64,000 nt of DNA, taken from Cladorhizidae sp. MBARI D1340-BT2. Its lineage: Eukaryota > Porifera > Demospongiae > Poecilosclerida > Cladorhizidae. Under the pieces are notes generated by a model. The model was not told the DNA's origin and searched no databases. It was given only the letters and a program-made list of their open reading frames with translations. Each line of letters begins with the position of its first letter. Within the stretch, counting starts at the first letter, position 1. Made by a program: the position numbers and the translations under genes. Below are positions 32,502-43,900 of this stretch, piece by piece. The stretch lies in NCBI GenBank assembly GCA_028752905.1, contig JAQNBH010000014.1, positions 1,071,231 to 1,135,230 of the forward strand. The letters are read 5' to 3'.

Positions 32502-32596
32502 ATGGAGTACTTGGAGTGTGTTTCTAGAGCTCTGATGACATTTCTTCAGAGAGATGAATATAGACTTCCATTCTTCAATGCTAATGGTGTCAAACC
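32502..32596 (+). CDS. ATP6V1H: V-ATPase V1 subunit H, exon F
   Basis: This 95-base exon lies between acceptor CTTCAACACAG and donor GTATGT. It starts in phase 0, reads MEYLECVSRALMTFLQ, RDEYRLPFFNANGVK and ends CC, which with the A of exon G gives Pro. It aligns to human SQYVQCVAGCLQLMLRVNEY / RFAWVEADGV. Extension of the open frame past the donor (YVNSVQIASIT) has no counterpart in the human protein, whereas splicing here makes the join NGVK-P-LLDILDK equal in length to human DGVNCIMGVLSNK. Confidence 0.92.
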
Positions 32597-32936
32597 GTAT
32601 GTGAATTCAGTTCAGATAGCCAGTATCACTTGTCCACTTAAAAAAAGTGTTACCCACTAATACATGTAGTTAGCCTATTTTGATTATGTACGTATGTTTA
32701 GGGGACTGTAGTGAGGTGTGGGAGGGGAGGTGTAGTAGGTTTTGAGGGAGAAGTTTTAAATTCTTTGAATGTAGTGTAAGTATGGAGTCTATCTCTCATT
32801 CTCAGGACTTGTATGGCTAGCATCCTAAGGGTTTATATGTGGGTGTGGTCTAGCTCCATGATATCAGTCAGACCAGGTGTCTGTGCATGTCCAACCTAAT
32901 CGACCTATGATATTTACACATTTCTGCTTTGATTAG
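32597..32936. other. ATP6V1H intron F-G
   Basis: This intron of 340 bp, from GTATGT to GATTAG, is the only array-free intron between recognised exons in the window. It begins with the duplicated segment (to 32649) and contains a TACATGTA near 32662. Confidence 0.85.
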
Positions 32937-33044
32937 ACTTCTGGATATTTTGGATAAAAGGATAACCTTCCAACTTCAGTACCAATTGATTTTCTGTCTC
33001 TGGAACATTTCCTTCAATGCAGTTGTTGTGGAGAAGATGAAAGA
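32937..33044 (+). CDS. ATP6V1H: V-ATPase V1 subunit H, exon G
   Basis: This 108-base exon lies between acceptor TTTGATTAG and donor GTAAGA. After the A it reads LLDILDKRITFQLQYQLIFC, then LWNISFNAVVVEKMK, and ends GA. Human has IMGVLSNKCGFQLQYQMIFS then IWLLAFSPQMCEQLRR at this place; FQLQYQ is identical. The final GA plus G from exon H encodes Glu. Confidence 0.94.
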
Positions 33045-33075
33045 GTAAGAGTTGTACACTGTAGACTGTAGTTGA

Positions 33076-34262
33076 TGCAGTGTGTGTCAGTCAGTGTTGC
33101 CTGTCTAATGTTGTATTGTGTTGGAGTGGTGCAGTGTGTGTCTGTCAGTGTTGCCTGTCTAATGTTGTATTGTGTTGGAGTGGTGCAGTGTGTGTGTGTC
33201 AGTGTTGCCTGTCTAATGTTGTATTGTGTTGGAGTGGTGCAGTGTGTGTGTGTCAGTGTTGCCTGTCTAATGTTGTATTGTGTTGGAGTGATGCAGTGTT
33301 TGTGTGTCAGTGTTGCCTGTCTAATGTTGTATTGTGTTGGAGTGATGCAGTGTGTGTGTGTCAGTGTTGCCTGTCTAATGTTGTATTGTGTTGGAGTGGT
33401 GCAGTGTGTGTGTGTCAGTGTTGCCTGTCTAATGTTGTATTGTGTTGGAGTGGTGCAGTGTGTGTGTGTCAGTGTTGCCTGTCTAATGTTGTATTGTGTT
33501 GGAGTGGTTCAGTGTGTGTGTGTCAGTGTTGCCTGTCTAATGTTGTATTGTGTTGGAGTGGTGCAGTGTGTGTCTGTCAGTGTTGCCTGTCTAATGTTGT
33601 ATTGTGTTGGAGTGGTGCAGTGTGTGTGTGTCAGTGTTGCCTGTCTAATGTTGTATTGTGTTGGAGTGGTGCAGTGTGTGTGTGTCAGTGTTGCCTGTCT
33701 AATGTTGTATTGTGTTGGAGTGGTGCAGTGTGTGTGTGTCAGTGTTGCCTGTCTAATGTTGTATTGTGTTGGAGTGGTGCAGTGTGCAGTGTTGCCTGTC
33801 TAATGTTGTATTGTGTTGGAGTGATGCAGTGTGTGTGTGTGTCAGTGTTGCCTGTCTAATGTTGTATTGTGTTGGAGTGGTGCAGTGTGTGTGTGTCAGT
33901 GTTGCCTGTCTAATGTTGTATTGTGTTGGAGTGGTGCAGTGTGTGTGGGTCAGTGTTGCCTGTCTAATGTTGTATTGTGTTGGAGTGGTGCAGTGTGTGT
34001 GTGTCAGTGTTGCCTGTCTAATGTTGTATTGTGTTGGAGTGGTGCAGTGTGTGTGTGTCAGTGTTGCCTGTCTAATTTGTATTGTGTTGGAGTGGTGCAG
34101 TCTGTGTCTGTCAGTGTTGCCTGTGTTGCCTGTCTAATGTTGTATTGTGTTGGAGTGATGCAGTGTGTGTGTGTCAGTGTTGCCTGTCTAATGTTGTATT
34201 GTGTTGGAGTGGTGCAGTGTGTGTCTGTCAGTGTTGCCTGTCTAATGTTGTATTGTGTTGTT
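33076..34262. repeat. 54-bp minisatellite (about 22 copies) filling intron G-H
   Basis: The unit contains CAGTGTGTGTGTGTCAGTGT, TGCCTGTCTAATGTTG and TATTGTGTTGGAGTGGTG. It starts about 30 bp after the exon G donor and ends about 15 bp before the exon H acceptor, so nearly the whole 1232-bp intron is array. Units of 54 bases keep all + frames open (for example VACLMLYCVGVVQCV). One shortened unit lies near 33781. Confidence 0.96.
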
Positions 34263-34276
34263 GGTTTCTGCTGAAG

Positions 34277-34361
34277 GTTTCCTGTTGCAGTTGTGTTGTG
34301 TGATGTCTTGCGTTCTACTAATAGGGAGAAGGTTCAGAGAGTCATATTTTCTACGTTTAGG
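34277..34361 (+). CDS. ATP6V1H: V-ATPase V1 subunit H, exon H (last one visible)
   Basis: This 85-base exon lies between acceptor TTTCTGCTGAAG and donor GTAAGC. After G it reads FPVAVVLCDVLRSTNREKVQ then RVIFSTFR, ending in phase 0. Joined to exon G (VEKMKE-FPVAVVLCDVL) it aligns without a gap to human CEQLRRYNIIPVLSDIL / QESVKEKVTRIILAAFR. A later AG (TTGCAG at 34290) would remove four conserved positions and change phase. The C-terminal half of the protein, beginning where human has NFLEKST, is not found up to 64000. Confidence 0.92.
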
Positions 34362-34882
34362 GTAAGCAGATTAAATAATTGTATTATTGCAGGGGTAACA
34401 GCATTCACTTGCTAATAAAGATGGCAATGTTGATTTGGTTAACTGGGAACCTGATGCATAAGGAACTACAGCAACAAGCAACTTGATCCAATTCTCTCTA
34501 ATTGCTAATCTTGTAGGCTGTTTGTTTGAATATATGGGATAGAATAATTGTTATCAGATCAAGTTGCTTGTTGATAGTCCTCTTTGATTGGATGAGCAAC
34601 CTCCCAGTGAAATAAATAACCACTCACTTCATTAGCAAGCCAATGCCTCCTCCTCACGGAGCCTCTGGCGGGAGGTTGTGCTGACCACTACAATGCTAAC
34701 TATAAAATAAAAAACATTTTGGTTTCCTGCTAACTATACTAAGTTATTGAATATTCACTGATATTCAGCACCAGTGGATGGCCAATTGATGGACTCTTTC
34801 TTGTAAGTCTGTGACACTGCAGCCAAGCATGGCTGCAGCAATTCCAGTTGCTTTGATACGCTGAGAGGAAGCTAAGAGCAAC
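34362..34882. other. Unique intronic sequence with an inverted repeat
   Basis: I looked for the next ATP6V1H exon and did not find it. A 17-bp inverted repeat pairs 34472-34488 (CAACAAGCAACTTGATC) with 34557-34573, 68 bp apart. A short duplication around CATGGCTGCAGC lies near 34830. Confidence 0.6.
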
Positions 34883-35177
34883 ACTTGCTGGCCCTACATA
34901 CACTTGCTGGCCCTACATACACTTGCTGGCCCTACATACACTTGCTGGCCCTACATACACTTGCTGGCCCTACATACACCTGCTGGCCCTACATACACTT
35001 GCTGGCCCTACATACACTTGCTGGCCCTACATACACTTGCTGGCCCTACATACACTTGCTGGCCCTACATACACTTGCTGGCCCTACATACACTTGCTGG
35101 CCCTACATACACTTGCTGGCCCTACATACACTTGCTGGCCCTACATACACTTGCTGGCCCTACATACACTTGCTGGC
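34883..35177. repeat. 19-bp minisatellite (about 15.5 copies)
   Basis: The unit is CACTTGCTGGCCCTACATA (19 bp), almost invariant, with one CACCTGC variant at about 34978. Because 19 is not a multiple of three, all three + frames carry the same 19-residue repeat in rotation. Confidence 0.97.
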
Positions 35178-35440
35178 ACTGCCACAACCAAACACGTAGT
35201 CCCTCCACATGGCCTGTATCAATGAGGTGTAGAGTCCATGTGCATGCATCACTGTAATGCTATCTGCTGGCCATGCTTTAGCTCAGCCTGGTGGTGATTC
35301 AATATACCTACATGTACATATGTGTACACATGCACCCGACCCACAGTCACTATGATATTATAGATGTACATAGGAGCTCTCAGCACTACCACAGTTGACC
35401 TACAGCTCCACTATGATATTATAGATGTACATACATGTAG
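35178..35440. other. Spacer grading into the 50-bp array
   Basis: Unique to about 35340, followed by two diverged copies of a lead-in (CACTATGATATTATAGATG ... GGAGCTCTCA). The second copy has an extra CATGTA (TACATGTA at 35432-35439). Confidence 0.7.
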
Positions 35441-38400
35441 GAGCTCTCAACAACATCACAGCTGACCAGGCACTTGACTAGGTGTTGGAGTAGCTCTCAA
35501 CATCATCACAGCTGACCAGCCACTTGACTAGGTGTTGGAGTAGCTCTCAACATCCTCACAGCTGACCAGGCACTTGACTAGGTGTTGGAGTAGCTCTCAA
35601 CATCCTCACAGCTGACCAGCCACTTGACTAGGTGTTGGAGTAGCCCTCAACTTCATCACAGCTGACCAGCCACATGACTAGGTGTTGGAGTAGCTCTCAA
35701 CATCCTCACAGCTGACCAGCCACTTGACTAGGTGTTGGAGTAGCTCTCAACATCATCACAGCTGACCAGGCACTTGACTAGGTGTTGGAGTAGCTCTCAA
35801 CATCATCACAGCTGACCAGGCACTTGACTAGGTGTTGGAGTAGCTCTCAACATCATCACAGCTGACCAGGCACTTGACTAGGTGTTGGAGTAGCTCTCAA
35901 CATCATCACAGCTGACCAGCCACTTGACTAGGTGTTGGAGTAGCTCTCAACATCATCACAGCTGACCAGGCACTTGACTAGATGTTGGAGTAGCTCTCAA
36001 CATCATCACAGCTGACCAGCCACTTGACTAGGTGTTGGAGTAGCTCTCAACAACATCACAGCTGACCAGCCACTTGACTAGGTGTTGGAGTAGCTCTCAA
36101 CATCATCACAGCTGACCAGGCACTTGACTAGGTGTTGGAGTAGCTCTCAACATCATCACAGCTGACCAGGCACTTGACTAGGTGTTGGAGTAGCTCTCAA
36201 CATCATCACAGCTGACCAGCCACTTGACTAGGTGTTGGAGTAGCTCTCAACATCATCACAGCTGACCAGCCACTTGACTAGGTGTTGGAGTAGCTCTCAA
36301 CATCATCACATCTGACCAGCCACTTGACTAGGTGTTGGAGTAGCTCTCAACATCATCACAGCTGACCAGCCACTTGACTAGGTGTTGGAGTAGCTCTCAA
36401 CATCATCACAGCTGACCAGCCACTTGACTAGGTGTTGGAGTAGCTCTCAACATCATCACAGCTGACCAGCCACTTGACTAGGTGTTGGAGTAGCCCTCAA
36501 CATCATCACAGCTGACCAGCCACTTGACTAGGTGTTGGAGTAGCTCTCAACATCATCACAGCTGACCAGCCACTTGACTAGGTGTTGGAGTAGCTCTCAA
36601 CATCATCACAGCTGACCAGCCACTTGACTAGGTGTTGGAGTAGCTCTCAACATCATCACAGCTGACCAGCCACTTGACTAGGTGTTGGAGTAGCTCTCAA
36701 CATCCTCACAGCTGACCAGCCACATGACTAGGTGTTGGAGTAGCTCTCAACATCATCACAGCTGACCAGCCACTTGACTAGGTGTTGGAGTAGCTCTCAA
36801 CATCATCACAGCTGACCAGCCACTTGACTAGGTGTTGGAGTAGCTCTCAACATCATCACAGCTGACCAGGCACTTGACTAGGTGTTGGAGTGTAGCTCTC
36901 AACATCATCACAGCTGACCAGCCACTTGACTAGGTGTTGGAGTGTAGCTCTCAACATCATCACAGCTGACCAGCCACTTGACTAGGTGTTGGAGTAGCTC
37001 TCAACATCATCACAGCTGACCAGCCACTTGACTAGGTGTTGGAGTAGCTCTCAACATCATCACAGCTGACCAGCCACTTGACTAGTGTTGCAGTAGCTCT
37101 CAACATCATCACAGCTGACCAGCCACTTGACTAGGTGTTGGAGTAGCCCTCAACATCATCACAGCTGACCAGCCACTTGACTAGGTGTTGCAGTAGCTCT
37201 CAACATCATCACAGCTGACCAGCCACTTGACTAGGTGTTGGAGTAGCTCTCAACATCATCACAGCTGACCAGGCACTTGACTAGTGTTGCAGTAGCTCTC
37301 AACATCATCACAGCTGACCAGGCACTTGACTAGGTGTTGGAGTAGCTCTCAACATCATCACAGCTGACCAGGCACTTGACTAGTGTTGCAGTAGCTCTCA
37401 ACATCATCACAGCTGACCAGCCACTTGACTAGGTGTTGGAGTAGCTCTCAACATCATCACAGCTGACCAGGCACTTGACTAGGTGTTGGAGTAGCTCTCA
37501 ACATCATCACAGCTGACCAGCCACTTGACTAGGTGTTGGAGTAGCTCTCAACATCATCACAGCTGACCAGCCACTTGACTAGGTGTTGGAGTAGCCCTCA
37601 ACATCATCACAGCTGACCAGCCACTTGACTAGGTGTTGGAGTAGCTCTCAACATCATCACAGCTGACCAGCCACTTGACTAGGTCTTGGAGTAGCTCTCA
37701 ACATCATCACAGCTGACCAGCCACTTGACTAGGTGTTGGAGTAGCTCTCAACATCATCACAGCTGACCAGCCACTTGACTAGGTGTTGAAGTAGCTCTCA
37801 ACATCATCACAGCTGACCAGGCACTTGACTAGTGTTGCAGTAGCTCTCAACATCATCACAGCTGACCAGGCACTTGACTAGGTGTTGGAGTAGCTCTCAA
37901 CATCATCACAGCTGACCAGCCACTTGACTAGGTGTTGGAGTAGCTCTCAACATCATCACAGCTGACCAGCCACTTGACTAGGTGTTGAAGTAGCTCTCAA
38001 CATCATCACAGCTGACCAGCCACTTGACTAGGTGTTGGAGTAGCTCTCAACATCATCACAGCTGACCAGCCACGTGACTAGGTGTTGAAGTAGCTCTCAA
38101 CATCATCACAGCTGACCAGCCACTTGACTAGGTGTTGAAGTAGCTCTCAACATCATCACAGCTGACCAGGCACTTGACTAGGTGTTGGAGTAGCTCTCAA
38201 CATCATCACAGCTGACCAGCCACTTGACTAGGTGTTGGAGTAGCTCTCAACATCCTCACAGCTGACCAGCCACTTGACTAGGTGTTGGAGTGTAGCTCTC
38301 AACATCATCACAGCTGACCAGGTACTTGACTAGGTGTTGGAGTAGTTCTCAACATCATCACAGCTGACCAGGCACTTGACTAGGTGTTGGAGTAGCTCTC

Positions 38401-40890
38401 AACATCATCACAGCTGACCAGCCACTTGACTAGGTGTTGGAGTAGCTCTCAACATCATCACAGCTGACCAGGCACTTGACTAGGTGTTGGAGTAGCCCTC
38501 AACATCATCACAGCTGACCAGCCACTTGACTAGGTGTTGGAGTAGCCCTCAACATCCTCACAGCTGACCAGCCACTTGACTAGGTGTTGGAGTAGCTCTC
38601 AACATCATCACAGCTGACCAGGCACTTGACTAGGTGTTGGAGTAGCTCTCAACATCATCACAGCTGACCAGCCACTTGACTAGGTGTTGGAGTAGCTCTC
38701 AACATCATCACAGCTGACCAGGCACTTGACTAGGTGTTGGAGTAGCTCTCAACATCATCACAGCTGACCAGCACTTGACTAGGTGTTGGAGTAGCTCTCA
38801 ACATCATCACAGCTGACCAGCCACTTGACTAGGTGTTGGAGTAGCTCTCAACATCATCACAGCTGACCAGCACTTGACTAGGTGTTGGAGTAGCTCTCAA
38901 CATCATCACAGCTGACCAGCCACTTGACTAGGTGTTGGAGTAGCCCTCAACATCATCACAGCTGACCAGGCACTTGACTAGGTGTTGGAGTAGCTCTCAA
39001 CATCATCACAGCTGACCAGCCACTTGACTAGGTGTTGGAGTAGCTCTCAACATCCTCACAGCTGACCAGCCACTTGACTAGGTGTTGGAGTAGCTCTCAA
39101 CATCATCACAGCTGACCAGGCACTTGACTAGGTGTTGGAGTAGCTCTCAACATCATCACAGCTGACCAGCACTGGACTAGGTGTTGGAGTAGCTCTCAAC
39201 ATCATCACAGCTGACCAGGCACTTGACTAGGTGTTGGAGTAGCTCTCAACATCCTCACAGCTGACCAGCCACTTGACTAGGTGTTGGAGTAGCTCTCAAC
39301 ATCATCACAGCTGACCAGCCACTTGACTAGGTGTTGGAGTAGCTCTCAACATCATCACAGCTGACCAGGCACTTGACTAGGTGTTGGAGTAGCTCTCAAC
39401 ATCATCACAGCTGACCAGCACTTGACTAGGTGTTGGAGTAGCTCTCAACATCATCACAGCTGACCAGCACTTGACTAGGTGTTGGAGTAGCTCTCAACAT
39501 CCTCACAGCTGACCAGGCACTTGACTAGGTGTTGGAGTAGCTCTCAACATCATCACAGCTGACCAGCACTTGACTAGGTGTTGGAGTAGCTCTCAACATC
39601 ATCACAGCTGACCAGGCACTTGACTAGGTGTTGGAGTAGCTCTCAACATCATCACAGCTGACCAGGCCACTTGACTAGGTGTTGGAGTAGCTCTCAACAT
39701 CATCACAGCTGACCAGCCACTTGACTAGGTGTTGGAGTAGCTCTCAACATCATCACAGCTGACCAGGCACTTGACTAGGTGTTGGAGTAGCTCTCAACAT
39801 CATCACAGCTGACCAGGCACTTGACTAGGTGTTGGAGTAGCTCTCAACATCATCACAGCTGACCAGGCACTTGACTAGGTGTTGGAGTAGCTCTCAACAT
39901 CATCACAGCTGACCAGCCACTTGACTAGGTGTTGGAGTAGCTCTCAACATCATCACAGCTGACCAGGCACTTGACTAGGTGTTGGAGTAGCTCTCAACAT
40001 CATCACAGCTGACCAGGCCACTTGACTAGGTGTTGGAGTAGCTCTCAACATCATCACAGCTGACCAGGCCACTTGACTAGGTGTTGGAGTAGCTCTCAAC
40101 ATCATCACAGCTGACCAGCCACTTGACTAGGTGTTGGAGTAGCTCTCAACATCATCACAGCTGACCAGGCCACTTGACTAGGTGTTGGAGTAGCTCTCAA
40201 CATCATCACAGCTGACCAGCCACTTGACTAGGTGTTGGAGTAGCTCTCAACATCATCACAGCTGACCAGGCACTTGACTAGGTGTTGGAGTAGCTCTCAA
40301 CATCATCACAGCTGACCAGCACTTGACTAGTTTGAGTAGCTCTCAACATCATCACAGCTGACCAGCCACTTGACTAGGTGTTGGAGTAGCTCTCAACATC
40401 ATCACAGCTGACCAGGCACTTGACTAGGTGTTGGAGTAGCTCTCAACATCATCACAGCTGACCAGCACTTGACTAGGTGTTGGAGTAGCTCTCAACATCA
40501 TCACAGCTGACCAGCCACTTGACTAGGTGTTGGAGTAGCTCTCAACATCATCACAGCTGACCAGGCACTGACTAGGTGTTGGAGTAGCCCTCAACATCAT
40601 CACAGCTGACCAGGCCACTTGACTAGGTGTTGGAGTAGCTCTCAACATCATCACAGCTGACCAGCCACTTGACTAGGTGTTGGAGTAGCTCTCACATCAT
40701 CACAGCTGACCAGGCCACTTGACTAGGTGTTGGAGTAGCTCTCAACATCATCACAGCTGACCAGCCACTTGACTAGGTGTTGGAGTAGCTCCTCAACATC
40801 ATCACAGCTGACCAGCACACTTGGATCTAGGTGTTGGAGTAGCTCTCAACATCATCACAGCTGACCAGCCCACTTGACTCAGGTGTTGGA
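35441..40890. repeat. 50-bp satellite (about 109 copies)
   Basis: The unit is 50 bp (35461, 35511), containing GCTGACCAGCCACTTGACTA, GGTGTTGGAGTAGCTCTCAA and CATCATCACA. The main alternation is CCAGCCACTT/CCAGGCACTT. From about 38760 a CCAGCACTT deletion form and from about 39660 a CCAGGCCACTT insertion form appear. The last ~120 bases contain isolated extra bases (for example GCTCCTCAAC, CAGCACACTTGGATCTAGG). The array stops at the assembly gap. Confidence 0.97.
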
Positions 40891-40990
40891 NNNNNNNNNN
40901 NNNNNNNNNNNNNNNNNNNNNNNNNNNNNNNNNNNNNNNNNNNNNNNNNNNNNNNNNNNNNNNNNNNNNNNNNNNNNNNNNNNNNNNNNN
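40891..40990. other. Assembly gap of 100 N
   Basis: Exactly 100 unknown bases separate the 50-bp array from the 36-bp array. A round number indicates a placeholder of unknown true size, so the linkage of the two sides is a scaffolding statement rather than sequence. Confidence 0.99.
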
Positions 40991-43900
40991 TGTACATATC
41001 TCCATATGCATGGAATACTTCACTCTGTACATATCTCCATATGCATGGAATACTTCACTCCTGTACATATCTCCATATGCATGGAATACTTCACTCCTGT
41101 ACATATCTCCATATGCATGGAATACTTCACTCCTGTACATATCTCCATATGCATGGAATACTTCACTCCTGTACATATCTCCATATGCCTGGAATACTTC
41201 ACTCCTGTACATATCTCCATATGCATGGAATACTTCACTCCTGTACATATCTCCATATGCCTGGAATACTTCACTCCTGTACATATCTCCATATGCCTGG
41301 AATACTTCACTCCTGTACATATCTCCATATGCATGGAATACTTCACTCCTGTACATATCTCCATATGCATGGAATACTTCACTCCTGTACATATCTCCAT
41401 ATGCATGGAATACTTCACTCCTGTACATATCTCCATATGCCTGGAATACTTCACTCCTGTACATATCTCCATATGCATGGAATACTTCACTCCTGTACAT
41501 ATCTCCATATGCATGGAATACTTCACTCCTGTACATATCTCCATATGCATGGAATACTTCACTCATGCACATATCTCCATATGCCTGGAATACTTCACTC
41601 CTGTACATATCTCCATATGCATGGAATACTTCACTCCTGTACATATCTCCATATGCATGGAATACTTCACTCCTGTACATATCTCCATATGCATGGAATA
41701 CTTCACTCCTGTACATATCTCCATATGCATGGAATACTTCACTCCTGTACATATCTCCATATGCATGGAATACTTCACTCATGTACATATCTCCATATGC
41801 ATGGAATACTTCACTCCTGTACATATCTCCATATGCATGGAATACTTCACTCCTGTACATATCTCCATATGCATGGAATACTTCACTCCTGTACATATCT
41901 CCATATGCCTGGAATACTTCACTCCAGCACATATCTCCATATGCATGGAATACTTCACTCCTGTACATATCTCCATATGCCTGGAATACTTCACTCCTGT
42001 ACATATCTCCATATGCATGGAATACTTCACTCCTGTACATATCTCCATATGCATGGAATACTTCACTCCTGTACATATCTCCATATGCCTGGAATACTTC
42101 ACTCCTGCACATATCTCCATATGCATGGAATACTTCACTCCTGTACATATCTCCATATGCCTGGAATACTTCACTCCTGCACATATCTCCATATGCCTGG
42201 AATACTTCACTCCTGTACATATCTCCATATGCCTGGAATACTTCACTCCTGTACATATCTCCATATGCATGGAATACTTCTCTCCTGTACATATCTCCAT
42301 ATGCATGGAATACTTCACTCCTGTACATATCTCCATATGCATGGAATACTTCACTCCTGTACATATCTCCATATGCATGGAATACTTCACTCCTGTACAT
42401 ATCTCCATATGCATGGAATACTTCACTCCTGTACATATCTCCATATGCATGGAATACTTCACTCCTGTACATATCTCCATATGCATGGAATACTTCACTC
42501 CTGTACATATCTCCATATGCATGGAATACTTCACTCCTGTACATATCTCCATATGCATGGAATACTTCACTCCTGTACATATCTCCATATGCATGGAATA
42601 CTTCACTCCAGCACATATCTCCATATGCATGGAATACTTCACTCCTGTACATATCTCCATATGCATGGAATACTTCACTCCTGTACATATCTCCATATGC
42701 ATGGAATACTTCACTCATGCACATATCTCCATATGCATGGAATACTTCACTCCTGTACATATCTCCATATGCCTGGAATACTTCACTCCTGTACATATCT
42801 CCATATGCATGGAATACTTCACTCCTGTACATATCTCCATATGCCTGGAATACTTCACTCCTGTACATATCTCCATATGCATGGAATACTTCACTCCTGT
42901 ACATATCTCCATATGCCTGGAATACTTCACTCCTGTACATATCTCCATATGCATGGAATACTTCACTCCTGTACATATCTCCATATGCATGGAATACTTC
43001 ACTCCTGTACATATCTCCATATGCATGGAATACTTCACTCATGTACATATCTCCATATGCATGGAATACTTCACTCCTGTACATATCTCCATATGCATGG
43101 AATACTTCACTCCTGTACATATCTCCATATGCATGGAATACTTCACTCCTGTACATATCTCCATATGCCTGGAATACTTCACTCCAGCACATATCTCCAT
43201 ATGCATGGAATACTTCACTCCTGTACATATCTCCATATGCATGGAATACTTCACTCATGCACATATCTCCATATGCATGGAATACTTCACTCCTGTACAT
43301 ATCTCCATATGCATGGAATACTTCACTCCTGTACATATCTCCATATGCATGGAATACTTCACTCCTGTACATATCTCCATATGCATGGAATACTTCACTC
43401 CTGTACATATCTCCATATGCATGGAATACTTCACTCCTGTACATATCTCCATATGCATGGAATACTTCACTCCTGTACATATCTCCATATGCATGGAATA
43501 CTTCACTCATGCACATATCTCCATATGCCTGGAATACTTCACTCCTGTACATATCTCCATATGCATGGAATACTTCACTCCTGTACATATCTCCATATGC
43601 ATGGAATACTTCACTCCTGTACATATCTCCATATGCATGGAATACTTCACTCCTGTACATATCTCCATATGCATGGAATACTTCACTCCTGTACATATCT
43701 CCATATGCATGGAATACTTCACTCCTGCACATATCTCCATATGCATGGAATACTTCACTCATGCACATATCTCCATATGCATGGAATACTTCACTCCTGT
43801 ACATATCTCCATATGCATGGAATACTTCACTCCTGTACATATCTCCATATGCATGGAATACTTCACTCCTGTACATATCTCCATATGCCTGGAATACTTC

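Noticed and set aside
32597..32660. Extension of exon F into YVNSVQIASITCPLKK
   Set aside because: The GTATGT donor at 32597 gives the right phase and an alignment to human subunit H of equal length; the extension has no counterpart.
33072..34303. Long Cys/Val-rich + frames
   Set aside because: They are the 54-bp array lying entirely within intron G-H.
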